This document shows positions 46,085 through 61,072 of a stretch of 64,000 nucleotides of DNA, in pieces. The first letter of the stretch is position 1; the number at the start of each line of letters is the position of its first letter. The notes under the pieces are model-generated. The model ran no database searches. It worked only from the letters and a program-made list of their open reading frames with translations, and was not told the origin of the DNA. The DNA is from Glomus cerebriforme (Eukaryota > Glomeromycota > Glomeromycetes > Glomerales > Glomeraceae): NCBI GenBank assembly GCA_003550305.1, contig QKYT01000224.1, positions 93,609 to 157,608 on the forward strand, written 5' to 3'. Position numbers and translations under genes: made by a program.

Positions 46085-47475
46085 TATGCTTAATATATAT
46101 TTTTATAAATACGGCAATTGTTGGTTTTAAAGGAAAGCGGTGTTATATGAAATAAGTAAGAAAGTTTATTAAGCTAAGTAAGGGGGGTGTGAGTTGAAGG
46201 GAAATAAATAAATAAATATATATAGTATTATATTATATTATTAAAATTATTAATAAGGTTTCTCTATCCGAACCTTTTACAACAAAAAAAAAAAAAAATA
46301 TATATATATACAGTGCGTTAATTGCGAACCAACAACATGTGTAAATATAATTAATATTAAATAGGAATTTGGTGTTTTATTTAAATTAAACTACAAAAAA
46401 AGGTTAAGCATATACTCGCAACTAACTTTATACAAAGATTTACATTATAAATGTACCACGATTACATTTTAATTACAAGCCATTTATGATTTGTTTGCCA
46501 AACAAAATCCTAAAATCTAACCTCGATTTGAGATTATGAATTCAAATTTTTACGAAATCGAACTTTTAACCTGAATTAGAAAAATTTTAAAAAAAGGATA
46601 ACCAATAAATTAATAAAAAATTATTCGAGTGTTATGTGACTGATCTAACTTTGATTCTTACAATAGTCCGAAATTTTTGTGATACCTGATAATAAATTTA
46701 CTTTTTAATGTTTGACCAATAAAAAAAAAATTTTCATTAAAAATTTGAAACTTATATAATTTATACAAATAAGTATCATATGCAAAAATCCTATATATAT
46801 ATATATATTTTTATTATTACGTTATTTTATTTTCAATTTTATTTTTAATTTATTTTTATATTAAAACAATTTTTTTTTTTTCAACCATACGTTTGCTGCG
46901 GCCGCGGCATTATGCAAGGAATATCTATGATTCGTACGGAGATATTCCCGCATTTTCCAAACAAAGAAAAGAAACATTGAACAAAGTCTAGAAATTGGAT
47001 TGACGTCGAATCACAAACATTTAAAATTGATTGGCATTAAATGTTTATTTTAATCTTTGGTATCTTAATTTGTTCAATTTTACCTGTTTTATATTTAAAA
47101 TTTCTAAATTTTGAAAATTATCTGAACGAATTGAAATCAAAAGGTTTCTTACTGCGCATTCATGAAGTTTTAAACAATGAAAATTTTTCAATATTAAAGT
47201 ATTATTATTTTATTTGTGAGATTGTCTGATTAAAAAAAAAAATCTAGAGCGGATATATATATATAATATGATATGCTCTAGAACAAAAACATATTCTCTT
47301 TTAACCAATCCAACCAATCAGAATTTAAAAATCGACAACCCGATATACCTTTTACCACATCAAGTGCTGAGAAAGCGATATATGAATGCATCCTCGTCGT
47401 CTTAATGAATTAAAAATTAGTTTAATAATAATAATAATAATAAAAAAAGGTTAATCAAAAGTTGATTAAAAAAAA
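46085..47475. other. Intergenic, promoter of the disordered-protein gene and GDSL 3' flank
   Basis: AAGGGGGGTGTGAG lies about 100 bp upstream of the 46084 start. A local GC island CTGCGGCCGCGGC (about 46896-46908) is followed by a hairpin with GGAATATCT/AGATATTCC arms (46918-46948). The open frame 47041-47229 is a hydrophobic 62-codon string that I do not accept as a gene. Confidence 0.4.
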
Positions 47476-48830
47476 TTATAAAATCACCGGATTAAAATAG
47501 TCCCAATATAGATAAGAGTCCGAATCTACATATAAACCAAAATGATAAAGATAAATAAAATATAGAAGAGATCGATCCGAATTGATCCGATTTGGATTAA
47601 TTCTAGTATAATATATTTTGCTGAAATTACAAAATTTTTCGAGTAACTCTGGGCAAAATTTAATGATTTCGGCGCGAGTTAAGATTATTTCATACGATTT
47701 CAATATATTCAGTATAAATATATATACTGTATATATTACTTACCATTACAAACTCTGTATTCGTTAACGTTTGTTCTTACGACACAATTTTCATTAAAAA
47801 TTGTTATTTTTAATCTTTTACTAACATCATCATCTCTAATACGAGTCCATATTTTATGTAAATTTAATAAATATATTTTGCTCTTTTCTGAAAATTTGAA
47901 ATTAAATTCGGTCATTCTTAACATTAATGCAGTATTATGTAAAAGTGTAATTTTCCTGTTAATTAATTGAGTCACATTACTATTTGATGTTGTTTTAACA
48001 GGAAGTAAAGAATAATCAAAGAAATTATTTATTAATATATGTTTGGCTCCTAAATTTGAAAGTGAAACCCATTGTTGATAAAGATTATCCATTACTCGTC
48101 TTGGATCCGTGGTAGGAACATTTAACTAATAAATAAGGAGAATTTACTGATAATACGAGAAAAAAGCACGATTTTAAAATTTATAATATAAAACTTACAT
48201 AATCATTTCCAAGATATTCTATAATAAATAAAGTCTTGTCAAAATCCGTTTCATTACGTACAACACTTTTCAAATATTTCTCTTGAATTTGCTGTTTAAT
48301 ACCAATAATTGATATATTATTATATTCTCCACTAAATCCTAAAAATAAATAAATAAATATAAATATATATGTATATTATTTACATACTGTATATATAACA
48401 ACAAATAATTCTCCTGATATACTTTATGTTGATATTATGTAAACTACTGTACCTGGAACAAAATTGGAATCGGAAGTGGCTCCTCCAAATGCATAATTTT
48501 CAATCTGTGCTTCTAAGAATTGTGATAAATATTCTACCCAAACTAATCCATTACTAAATCTTCCTTGAAATTTATAAATTGATGAAGGTGGATACGTTTG
48601 ATTACTTTGTTTCCATTCGTTTCCGTTATCTACATTATTATCTCCAAAGACCTAATTTAATGATTGGGAGTTTATCATTTAATAATAATAATTTTTTTTT
48701 TTTTGTTGCTTTTACGTGTTTTACTCACGACTATTTTTTTAAAAAGATTTGTTCCTTGGGATTCAACTTTAATTATCGCATTAATCAATAATATCACCGT
48801 AATAATAATCAATTCGTTCCTTTTCATCAT
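47476..48830 (-). CDS. Secreted GDSL-lipase-like protein lacking catalytic Ser and His
   Basis: Exons 48830-48729, 48651-48453, 48338-48199, 48125-47744 and 47648-47476 join in phase to 331 codons, the usual size for fungal GDSL/SGNH hydrolases. Residues 1-24 form a signal peptide (MMKRNELIIITVILLINAII). Block I reads FGDNNVDNGN, where the family has FGDSxxDxGN, so the nucleophile Ser is Asn. Block III is intact (EYLGNDY). Block V at the C-terminus reads YLYWDYFNP where the family has WDxxHP, so the catalytic His is Asn, and the protein stops four residues later. It is therefore likely a secreted pseudoenzyme or a decaying gene with an intact frame. The last intron (47649-47743) is the least certain boundary; a shorter alternative would be only 17 nt. 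Confidence 0.78.
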
Positions 48831-48931
48831 AATAATGTCTTAAAAGAAAAACGTATTATTAAACAGTAAATTCATTTTTTGATACTCCTTTTTATTTAGG
48901 TTGATTGATTGATACTTTTAGATTTAAGTAC

Positions 48932-48998
48932 GTGGCATTTTTCTTTGAAGCTTTGCCACAATGAATCTTTTGAAATCAAACCGCAATAATTCTGCCAC
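48932..48998. promoter_or_regulatory. Three TGCCAC/GTGGCA words upstream of the GDSL gene
   Basis: GTGGCA at 48932, TGCCAC at 48954 and TGCCAC at 48993, 100-170 bp upstream of the minus-strand start at 48830. The first two form an inverted pair. Clustering is suggestive of a factor site; identity unknown. Confidence 0.25.
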
Positions 48999-49377
48999 AT
49001 CAAAAAAAAGGTGTTTTCACGGTGGCTTTTAAGAAAGTGAGGCTTTCATTAAAAATTTAACGTATAAATATTGATATTTTATTAGTACAGTACATACATA
49101 CAGTACATATATATATATATATTGAGTATACAGTAAATATAAATAATAAATAATAATAATCATATATATAAAATAATACTAATTCAAATAAAAAATATAT
49201 ATATATAACATATTAATTCTTAGCTTACGTTTCATCCTTTATTTCTTAAATTCATCTCTAATCTAAAATAGAAAACTTATTATCAATTATAATAGCAGTC
49301 GTACAATAAATCGAAAATAATTATTATGTTATAAAATTTTTTATTTTAGTATTTAAAAATTATTACAAGGGGATCAT

Positions 49378-50910
49378 TTAATTCTCATAGTAATCTTCCC
49401 CAATTTCATCATCTTCCCTGTTACTAAACATGTTCGAGTTTCTGACAAGAGCTTCATCCACAGCATTAAGAAATTCTTGAATACCAGAAATATATTCGGC
49501 TCCAAGTCTAGGAGGTGAATTACAAGGCGATGAAAACCCACTTATACGATCAGATCCCCTACTAGATAACAAAACAGGACTACTATCGCTACTTGATGAA
49601 TATGACAGAAATTCATAACCAGGTGAAGATGGAGAAAAATCTATTGTTGTGTTATCGAAATATGAATTATTAGGTTCGGGTAATTGCATATTAAATCCTT
49701 CTCCTGTAAGTGGTGAAATTTCTATATTTTTATCGAAAATCAATTCCTCAAGCTCAAAATGTGAACTATGTGGATCGATATTTAAACTCTGCAACATATT
49801 TTCAATCTCAATTTTCTGCATACCACGAGGAAAATAAATACGCAATTCGCATCCACTAATTTTAGCTTCAAAATCATCATGCTGCAACAATGCTCCCAAT
49901 ATGGAAATAACTTCCATCATGTGATCATGTTGCATTTCTGCAATTTCTTGAAGATGTTGAATGAAAGACGAATTTAATCGCGAATTGTGTCTTTGAGAAA
50001 CAGTATTATTCCTGCATTGCAAAAGATAAGACAATATACTTGTAGTAGAATTAATACTATTTGTACTATTAGAAGCTGAAGTTGAGTTATCATCAATATT
50101 CCAGAAAATTGATGAACTGAGTATAATAGACATATAAACTTGAACATTTTCATTATCGTCAATAAATACTTCTGGATCATTTTCAATAACTTTGTTTTTT
50201 TCTAATGATTTTTTTATGCTTGATCTACGAACAACTCTTGGTACATTTTTATTGTCTTCGAAATTTTTAACTATTTCAAAAATACCTTTATCATTACTTT
50301 GAACGAAAAGTTTACGCCCTATTGTTTCTTTCTTTCTCTCAACTTTTGATCTTTTAATACCAACAAATTTGTTATTATCTAAACCTTCCTCTCTTTGGAA
50401 CCACAATGAACCAGATTTGGAAAAGGCAAAAAACGGTCTAAGACCCAACTGAGCAAGAACTGTTCCACCACCACCAGTGCCGTTATTTATTATGGCAGGT
50501 TGAAAACTAGAAAAATTTCTGTTCCCACAACGACCGATTATATTCCTAGATCCAGCAGGATGTAGAAAAGCGTGTTGAGAAATTATTCCAAACCTCTGCG
50601 GCTTACAGACACGTAAAGGCGTTTGTGAGAAAACAACAGGAATTGGCACTGGTTGGGGTGAAAATGTTTTAAAAATTGAAAAATTTTCAAAAAGGAAATT
50701 ACGAAGACTTGTTTGTTCCAAAGTTTTGGTTGAATTTGAGAAATTATTCACTGTAATTTGCTTTATTTCAGACACTTGTTGTTTGGTAAAGCAAGTGATT
50801 TGTGAATGTCCGCCAGAATGTGTTGTTGTACTGGACTTTGGCCCTCTAGTCCCTAAAGTCGTCATGAGACGCTCCAGAGGCTCGACCAAAGCCTTTACGT
50901 TCTTCAACAT
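49378..50910 (-). CDS. Intronless 510-aa fungal protein, unknown function
   Basis: A single exon of 510 codons from ATG at 50910. The N-terminal 200 residues are basic and contain HAFLHPAGSRNIIGRCGNRN, FSSFQPAI and a Gly-rich TVLAQLGLRPFFAFSKSG, compatible with but not proving a mitochondrial targeting region. The middle has a helical stretch (FIQHLQEIAEMQHDHMMEV) and ISGCELRIYFPRGMQKIEIE, reminiscent of an ascomycete family often mislabelled 'casein kinase II beta 2 subunit'. The C-terminus is Ser/Pro-rich. The gene is divergent from PFS2 across about 300 bp. Function unknown; the family link is from memory. Confidence 0.75.
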   Translation of the reverse strand: MLKNVKALVEPLERLMTTLGTRGPKSSTTTHSGGHSQITCFTKQQVSEIKQITVNNFSNSTKTLEQTSLRNFLFENFSIFKTFSPQPVPIPVVFSQTPLRVCKPQRFGIISQHAFLHPAGSRNIIGRCGNRNFSSFQPAIINNGTGGGGTVLAQLGLRPFFAFSKSGSLWFQREEGLDNNKFVGIKRSKVERKKETIGRKLFVQSNDKGIFEIVKNFEDNKNVPRVVRRSSIKKSLEKNKVIENDPEVFIDDNENVQVYMSIILSSSIFWNIDDNSTSASNSTNSINSTTSILSYLLQCRNNTVSQRHNSRLNSSFIQHLQEIAEMQHDHMMEVISILGALLQHDDFEAKISGCELRIYFPRGMQKIEIENMLQSLNIDPHSSHFELEELIFDKNIEISPLTGEGFNMQLPEPNNSYFDNTTIDFSPSSPGYEFLSYSSSSDSSPVLLSSRGSDRISGFSSPCNSPPRLGAEYISGIQEFLNAVDEALVRNSNMFSNREDDEIGEDYYEN

Positions 50911-51130
50911 GACGACGTTCGAGTATTAACGAACGAATCTAAGAGGAAGATTCATAAATTGGTATCAGAAGAATGAGAAAAGTTCACACGTCTTAGCGTT
51001 TCACAAGATGACAAATTAACTTGGTTTGAATATGAATTCCGGCTGAATTATAATTTGTGGCTTAATGAATTACCATGCTATGATATAAATCCATCGATTT
51101 TACCGTATTATGCAAGGCAGGGAATTTTTC

Positions 51131-51163
<33 letters not shown>

Positions 51164-51205
51164 TTAAATACACTAAAATACACTAAAGAGAATAAACTAT
51201 TATTT
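50911..51205. promoter_or_regulatory. Divergent promoter region (510-aa gene / PFS2)
   Basis: 295 bp between two head-to-head starts. A T-run/A-run pair (about 51130-51164) lies 40-75 bp upstream of the PFS2 ATG. No known motif is clear. Confidence 0.45.
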
Positions 51206-54421
<3,216 letters not shown>

Positions 54422-54933
54422 ATATTTATATTATATTTTAATATATTTGTTTGTAATTTTTTTTTTCTCAATATCTATTAATTGATAGTCAATAAAAAAC
54501 CATTTGATCCAAATTTACAGAAAAAAAAACTTTAAATTATATAAATTATTATGATTAATTAGATCAATAGATATATACATAAATATATTAAGAAGATTAA
54601 GAAAAGCTAATAATCTAATGATAGTAATCTAATTGAAATATTTTAGGTAGGTAAATTTTTTTTACAAATTAAATGTAACGTATTATTTGATATACAGTAC
54701 ATTACATATAATAGCATTTAATTATTTAATACTGCGTCTCAACTCTCATTAAGATTTAGAAAATTTAGAATTTATCACGTTCCAATTTATTATATTCTCA
54801 TTTTCGCGTTTTTATTTGCATTAATGCCGGCCGAAGTTATTATCATTTGTGATGAGTTTGATCATCACATGATCGAGTGATACTTTTTAATCTGTTGCGT
54901 TATTCATAAGCATTAAGTATAGAGTTAATTATA
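54422..54933. other. Intergenic, PFS2 3' end to MTC1 promoter
   Basis: AT-rich; ATGCCGGCCG at about 54823 and ATCATCACATGATCGAGTGA close to the MTC1 start are the only GC-richer words. No gene seen. Confidence 0.4.
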
Positions 54934-56336
54934 ATGACAGAAACAAAACCACCATCCTCAAATGCCGGTGAAGATGTTCTTCAGTTTCTCGAGACATTAG
55001 ATACATACTCTCAAACAAGTGCTTCTAATCCAGAGGCAGGTGGACAACCTGCGGATACTCAGTCAGTCCTCGATTTTCTTGACCAGTTTGCAAAAACACC
55101 TACAACTACTGCAAACACTCAAAATAATAGTACTCAAGGAGGAGATAGTCAAAGTAGTTCGGCAGAACAACCAGAGCAGCCACCACCACCACAACAACAA
55201 TTATTGCAACAATTGCCAGGAACTCAAGAACAAAAACAAGAAGGAGCTTGGTCTTGGGGAGGTCTATTGGCGTCGGCTTCTACAGCTTATAAGACCGCAA
55301 GTACTGTTGTTGATACTTCTGTTAAAGGAGCATTAGCTACAGTTGAAACAGTACGTACAAATGAAGGGACTAAAAAATTCGAAGAAAAATTCCGTGGAAT
55401 TCTAAATAAGGAAGCATTTGGAAAAATAGGTTAACTGTTAATTTTATTTATTTATTTTAATTTGTCGCTTGTATATAAACCAAATGTATAATTTAACATT
55501 ATTTATTATCATTTAAAGGATCTGATCTAAGAAATCTGAGTTTAAGTACTCTTACAACTGTAGTTAATGCCGTAGTTCCTCCGATTTCACAATATGAAAT
55601 AGTGGAAGTATGGTTAACACATGATATGGTAGGCTATGTTGGATTAGAATCCCTCGTGTATAGAGCATTCATGAAAATAATGGAACAAGTTGAGGGTGGA
55701 GATATTGTAGTACGAAAAGGTAATGAATCAAAAAAGCATGATTCAGAAGATGAAACATACAGGGAATTAAACGTTTGTGAAGGTTTTATTGAAGCTAGCG
55801 GAATTGCAAAGGTAATAAAAATTCTTTTACTCCATTTCTCTTTTGATTAATTATCTGAGCATTAATTTGTAAGTATTAACGATTTTTAGGCTAATATTGA
55901 ACAAATGATCAAGAAACATTATAAACCATCTCCTTCAATAACCAAAAATATCAAAGAACAAGATCAACAAGAGTTATTAAGAGATATTCCAACTACAACT
56001 TGTCCCGTTTTCATGGCAATTCAACCCACAAAAGCAAATCCTTACTCTTTACCAACAAATAACGAAGTCGCAACAGATTCTGAACAATACCTATTTTATG
56101 TTATTGTTCTCACTGATCCAACCCATAAATTAAACTTTAAAACTATTTCGCAAGCACTGCCTGCTAGTTGGTTAGATATTCCCTATGAAGATAATGAATG
56201 GGTTGAAGTAAAAATGGTTTCAGCGATAAAATTAGCTGTTAAAACAATTGCTCAGGAGTATGTTTGGCATCGCATGACAGCAAGTGAAGAACATCAACAA
56301 GAGGATCAGCCATCGGAGGACAAACAAGAAATTTAA
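54934..56336 (+). CDS. MTC1: MTC1-like protein (maintenance of telomere capping 1, DUF5427)
   Basis: Exons 54934-55429, 55519-55811 and 55890-56336 join in phase to 411 codons. The N-terminus has repeated short helices VLQFLETLD and VLDFLDQFA, then a Gln/Pro-rich linker. The family core follows: WSWGGLLASASTAYKTAS, LSTLTTVVNAVVPPISQYEI, VWLTHDMVGYVGLESLVYRA and EQVEGGDIVV. The C-terminal domain continues with CPVFMAIQPTKANPYSLPTN and YLFYVIVLTDPTHKLNF. This is the fungal Mtc1 layout. In yeast Mtc1 is a cytosolic, vesicle-associated protein genetically tied to telomere capping and Golgi traffic; molecular activity is unknown. Confidence 0.85.
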
Positions 56337-56564
56337 GAGAAACTTATCTATTTCATTACCTTATTTACTGAAAATTTATTTTAATTGTAATTATATATTG
56401 TATTGTATAATAATAGTTATTAATATTAAATAAATTATAAAAATGAAATGACATTATCATAACAATAATTCAGTTGATGATTCAGTGGAGATTTTATAAT
56501 CCTTCTCAATTTTGCTTCATTAGTTATCTATTATTAGTACAAATTCAAATGCTGGAAAAAGAGT

Positions 56565-57836
56565 TCATGATAAAGAGTTGCGTGTTGAAAATTTTTTCAT
56601 GCGTGAAATTTCCAATAAAATCATTTCATCTTTGCAACTAAGTGAAAAAAAGGTAACATATTCAATAAAAGATTATTCCCATTTTTTGGAAACAAATATA
56701 TTAATATAAGAAATTAATTCAATACCTTTCCAATTGTTCAAGATCATTTGATAATTCATCAACAAGAGATTCTGTTTTATCATATTGTTCTAACAGAGAT
56801 TTCAAATCTGTGCTTGTGAACATGTCCATATCGTTACTTTAGAAACAACCAATTTGATAATCAATAAAAATTAACAATTCTCAAAATTTCATCACGTGCG
56901 TCTATACCTTACGTCTATCTCCATGGCGTTTTCATCTTTCCCTACAAATTACAATCACCTGAATTGTTGGTAATTTTTTAAAACTTGAAACAAATATTAG
57001 TTTATAAAGAATTTCACCTTGATCAGAAATACTCCAAGGAAACCCATTTTTTTGCTTCAAATCATCTATCTTTTTACAAAGTTCTTGGATTTCTTGTATT
57101 GCGTTATTTGCTGTAATATTCAATACAATATGTGAATAAATCAGACTTTGCCATATAAATAATGTATAAATATACCTTTATTATTTGCTTTATCAAGAGC
57201 TTTATCATCATCAATCACGTGTCGTAATGAATTATAAACTTCATGTATCGAACCAAATAAATTAGTTACACTTTCCGTGGTAGTTTCATATACATTTCTA
57301 GTAAGTATAGGTATAATAAAGCTGATTAATACAGTATATTGAAAATAATAAAAATTAAAATCAAGTTGATAAAATTTATTACAAACAATAAATTTTCTTC
57401 AAGCGCTTTATTTCTTCTCGTGATATGTTCCTTATGTGACAAAGTGGATTTTCGAACGTCGATTGCATTTCTCAATCTACTTAAAAAAATCATGATTATA
57501 TTTATTATTTAGAGAATATATGAAATTTGGTATTCAAAATTGACGTTAACCTTGATATCTCACTCCGATATTGCTCTGATTTTTGTTGCATCAAATAAAG
57601 GCGATCATGTAGTCTCTTATCTTCTTGAGATCTCGATTGAAATAGCATATTTTCTTGTGAAAGATTATGCTTTTGATGCAATTCATTACTTCGTGTTGGA
57701 GTTCCTGTGTAAGGAATACGCGTTAATAATTAATATAAAAAAGACCAAAAGAATTACGGCATAAAATACTTTTGCAATTACGTGACGTAAATTCCTGTTG
57801 TAACGAGTTCGTGAGGGTAGTCCTTTTCTCATCCAT
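56565..57836 (-). CDS. Eight-exon coiled-coil protein, unknown function (244 aa)
   Basis: Exons 57836-57782, 57704-57551, 57479-57387, 57297-57176, 57110-57018, 56941-56908, 56836-56726 and 56637-56565 join in phase to 244 codons. All introns are GT-AG (intron 3 with a GTTTGT donor); exon 6 is only 34 nt. The product is almost entirely helical: SRSQEDKRLHDRLYLMQQKS, RKSTLSHKEHITRRNKALEE, IQEIQELCKKIDDLKQK and LLEQYDKTESLVDELSNDLE. This size and shape would suit a kinetochore, spindle-pole or tethering subunit, but no family signature was recognised. It is divergent from the reductase gene with 175 bp between starts. Confidence 0.68.
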
Positions 57837-58011
57837 TCCAATTATAAACTGATAACCGTACAGTTTTATGAGTTTTATGATTGTAAAATTTGAAAATCAC
57901 GCGTTTTATCAATCTAGTGTAACCATGCTCGTACAATTATAAATTTATCAGTTTTCGACATTACTCTCTATGCTCCCGACACTTTAATGACATTAATAAT
58001 AAATATTTAGC
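57837..58011. promoter_or_regulatory. Divergent promoter (coiled-coil gene / cytochrome b5 reductase)
   Basis: 175 bp between head-to-head ATGs. Only GC-poor sequence; no motif recognised beyond a CACGCG-like word near 57899. Confidence 0.4.
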
Positions 58012-59083
58012 ATGTTAAAGAGAGTTATTAAATTAACGGGATTAGTTGGAGTAAGTGGATATGCACTTTATAAAACTACTTTTGATAGTTTGAGCTCAAA
58101 TAAAAGAATATCACCAGAAAAATTTACTCCAATAACTGTTAGTAAAATAACACCAGTAAATCACAATACAAGTGTATTTCGATTAAAATTCCCAAAACCA
58201 TTAAAAGAACCTTTCCCAATTGCATCTTGTGTGCTTGTTAAAGATGATGCCACACAAATAGTTAGACCATATACACCAATTAGTCTCATCAATGAATTAA
58301 ACTTTATCGATTTATTAGTAAAAAGATATGACAATGGACAAATGTCTAAAGTAATTCACAATTTGAAAGTTGGTGATAAAATTGAAGTTAAAGGCCCTAT
58401 TGGTACTTTACCTTATACAGCGAATATGAAAAGACATATTGGAATGGTTTGAAAGAATTTATTAATTTTTTTTTTGTTTCTATTGTTTAAAATTGAATTA
58501 ATTATTTTTTTTTCTCTTGAAACATTATAGATTTGTGGTGGAACGGGAATAACTCCGATGTATGTATTTAAAATCTTTGATACTGTATCAAATAATATTC
58601 TAATTCCCATTTTGTTCGTAGGCATCAATTAATCGATTGTATACTTCGAAATCCAGAAGATAAAACAAAAATATATTTAATTTACGCAAATATTTCAAAA
58701 GAAGATATACTTCTTTATGAAGAATTAGAAAAATTATCAAAAAATAATCCTGATCAATTAAAAATTTATTATACACTTGATAATCCACCAAAAGATGACT
58801 GGAAACAAGGTGTTGGTTTTGTAAGTGAAGAAATGGTAAAAGAAAATATTCCTGCTCCAAGTGATGATGTTCTCGTACTAGTTTGTGGCCCAGGCGGGTA
58901 TGATATATATATATTTTTTTTATTATAAAAAAAAATCCATTTTAATACTTTACTCAGTGCTTATTAATTTATAGGATGATGCGTCATGTTAGCGGATCAA
59001 AGGCACGTGATAGGTCTCAAGGACCCGTTAAAGGAATATTGAAAGAGCTCGGATACACTCAAGATCAAGTATATAAATTTTAA
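58012..59083 (+). CDS. MCR1: NADH-cytochrome b5 reductase (MCR1/CBR1 type)
   Basis: Exons 58012-58446, 58531-58559, 58622-58897 and 58975-59083 join in phase to 282 codons. Exon 2 is only 29 nt. The N-terminus (MLKRVIKLTGLVGVSGYALY) is a basic leader plus membrane helix as in Mcr1. The FAD-binding motif RPYTPIS (about residue 85) and GPIGTLPY are followed by the NADH-binding ICGGTGITPMHQLI and CGPGGMMRHVSGSKA near the C-terminus. The enzyme passes electrons from NADH to cytochrome b5, supporting sterol and fatty-acid desaturation. A microsomal CBR1 form cannot be excluded. Intron 1 uses a GTTTGA donor. Confidence 0.92.
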
Positions 59084-59423
59084 AATACTGTAGATATAAC
59101 AAATATTCATGCCATATTTATTGTTGAAAAAACTCGTTTATATTATTATTGATTGGTCATATATTTGTTTCCTGGGATATGCACCAAGCAAACACTATTA
59201 TACCAATTATACAATAGACGATAAGCTTATTTCGAAACATTTTATGTAATAAATTAATAAATTAATTAGCAGAATGAGCTAACATCTAAATTCAAATTAT
59301 ACTTTATCAACTACCGACAAAAAATACGTCACAGTTTCAGTTGATCAACAGATCAACAGTAAAAAGCTACACAATACGATAATCGAATTTTTTTTTTGGA
59401 TTAATAGATTTGCAGTAAGAAAT
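59084..59423. other. Intergenic, reductase 3' end to QTRT2 promoter
   Basis: AT-rich; CAGTTTCAGTTGATCAACAG near 59332 is the only structured word. No gene seen. Confidence 0.4.
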
Positions 59424-61072
59424 ATGTCCCTATCATTCAATTTATTAAAAACTTCAGAGAAGTCTTTACGGTTAGGAAGACTGACTTTAATTAAAAATCA
59501 AGAACAAAACATACTATTAGATACACCAAATTGTCTAGCTTATACAAGTCGTGGTTGTGTTCCACACTTGACACCTGATAACTTGCAAGCTATTCCATTA
59601 ATCGATGCTGTTAGCGTTACATTAGAACATTTGTGAGTTTATATTCATTTTTTATACAATCCGCTTTGGTACATCTAACTCTTTTTACTGGTTTAATTAA
59701 CAAAAGTATAGATATACAACCACCACCTTCCACACAATTTCCTGGTGGAATACATAAATTTTTGAATTTCGAAGGATATCTTGTATTTTTTGATGTTCGT
59801 GATTCTGGAAAACTAAAATCTGTATCTTACAATACGGACAAGTATGTTTCTATATATACATGTCACGGAGTGCGTCAGGTGAATATTAAATTTTAACAAA
59901 AGAAACTTTTACTTTTTAAATTTTTCTAATTGACTTTCGAATTATACAGATTACATCCGATTCTTATATTAAATATATGAATATATACAAACCCGATATT
60001 TTTGCTAGTTTAGCTGATAAGATAACAGATGAAACACCAAGTTTGAAAAGGATAAAGAAATCTGTTGATAGAACGTTAAAATGGCTTGATAATGCACTTA
60101 GTAACGTAAAAGTATGTTAAATATATTTTGCATTTTGGTAAGTTTTTATCTAAAAATTGGATTATGTTATTAAATAGGAAGGTATTCAAGTGTTTGGAGT
60201 TTTGACCGGACATAATAACCAAGAAGAACGAATTAGATCGGCTCAGGAAACTGCAAAAAGAAATGTTGCAGGTGCGAACAATATAACCTTTTTATTTTAT
60301 ATTTACGACTCGAGTGATTTATTTTAAATTCTCGACTCTAATAACTCGATAGGTTTCGTGCTGAATGGAAATTTCCTAGAAAATACATCTAGAGAACGTA
60401 TAAATATGCTAAAAAGTTCACTTGACCACCTACCATCTACTAAACCTCGTTTGGCATATGGATTAGGAACACCAGGCATGTAATAAATACTATTTTATTT
60501 CTTCATTAACTGTAAATTATCTCACTTATCACATTACGATTTAGAGGATATTATATTAGGCGTGTCTGAAGGAATTGACTTATTTGATACGGCCTATTCG
60601 GTTAAAATGACTGATGCAGGACACGCTTTTATATTTTCACTGGACTTAAAGAATGATTTAGATTCTTCTAAACAACAGCAACAAACAATAAACTTGTGGG
60701 ATACCAATTTTCGTAATGACGTCCAACCTTTATTGATTGGATGTCAGTGTTATTCATGTCAAAATCACACTCGAGCATATATTCATCATTTATTGAATGC
60801 TCATGAAATGCTTGCTACAGTATTACTCATGAGGTATTATATTTAATTTGATAATGAGATTACCTATTATTGAATCAGAGACATGGACTTTTTACTAACA
60901 ACGACATTGTATAATTTTTAGTCATAATTTATATCATTACACGAACTTTTTCAAAACTATCAGAGAATCCATTAATCAGAATACATTTTTCCAAAAAGCA
61001 GAGCAATTTTTTAAAGTATATGGTGAACAAAAAATGGAAGAAACCAAGAATTCAACAATAATTTATAATTAA
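59424..61072 (+). CDS. QTRT2: Queuine tRNA-ribosyltransferase accessory subunit 2
   Basis: Exons 59424-59632, 59707-59878, 59950-60111, 60178-60271, 60353-60475, 60545-60833 and 60922-61072 join in phase to 399 codons. TGT-family features are seen: LDTPNCLAYTSRGCVPHLTP, GGIHKFLNFEGYLVFFDVRD, GHNNQEERIRSAQETAKRN, RLAYGLGTPEDIILGVSEG, and the zinc site CQCYSCQNHTRAYIHHLLNA followed by HEML (C-x-C-x2-C ... H). QTRT2 pairs with QTRT1 to insert queuine at wobble position 34 of GUN-anticodon tRNAs; it lacks the catalytic Asp region of QTRT1. Intron 5 (60476-60544) is GC-AG with a GCATGT donor, the only choice that keeps the frame. Confidence 0.9.
60476..60544 (+). other. GC-AG intron 5 of QTRT2 (69 nt)
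   Basis: Donor CCAG|GCATGT and acceptor TTTAG|AGGAT give GLGTP-EDIILG. The nearby GT two bases on would put the next exon out of frame. Same GCATGT donor hexamer as polymerase delta intron 9. Confidence 0.82.

Noticed and set aside
47041..47229. 62-codon hydrophobic frame
   Set aside because: Short, AT-driven Ile/Leu/Phe composition, no conserved motif.
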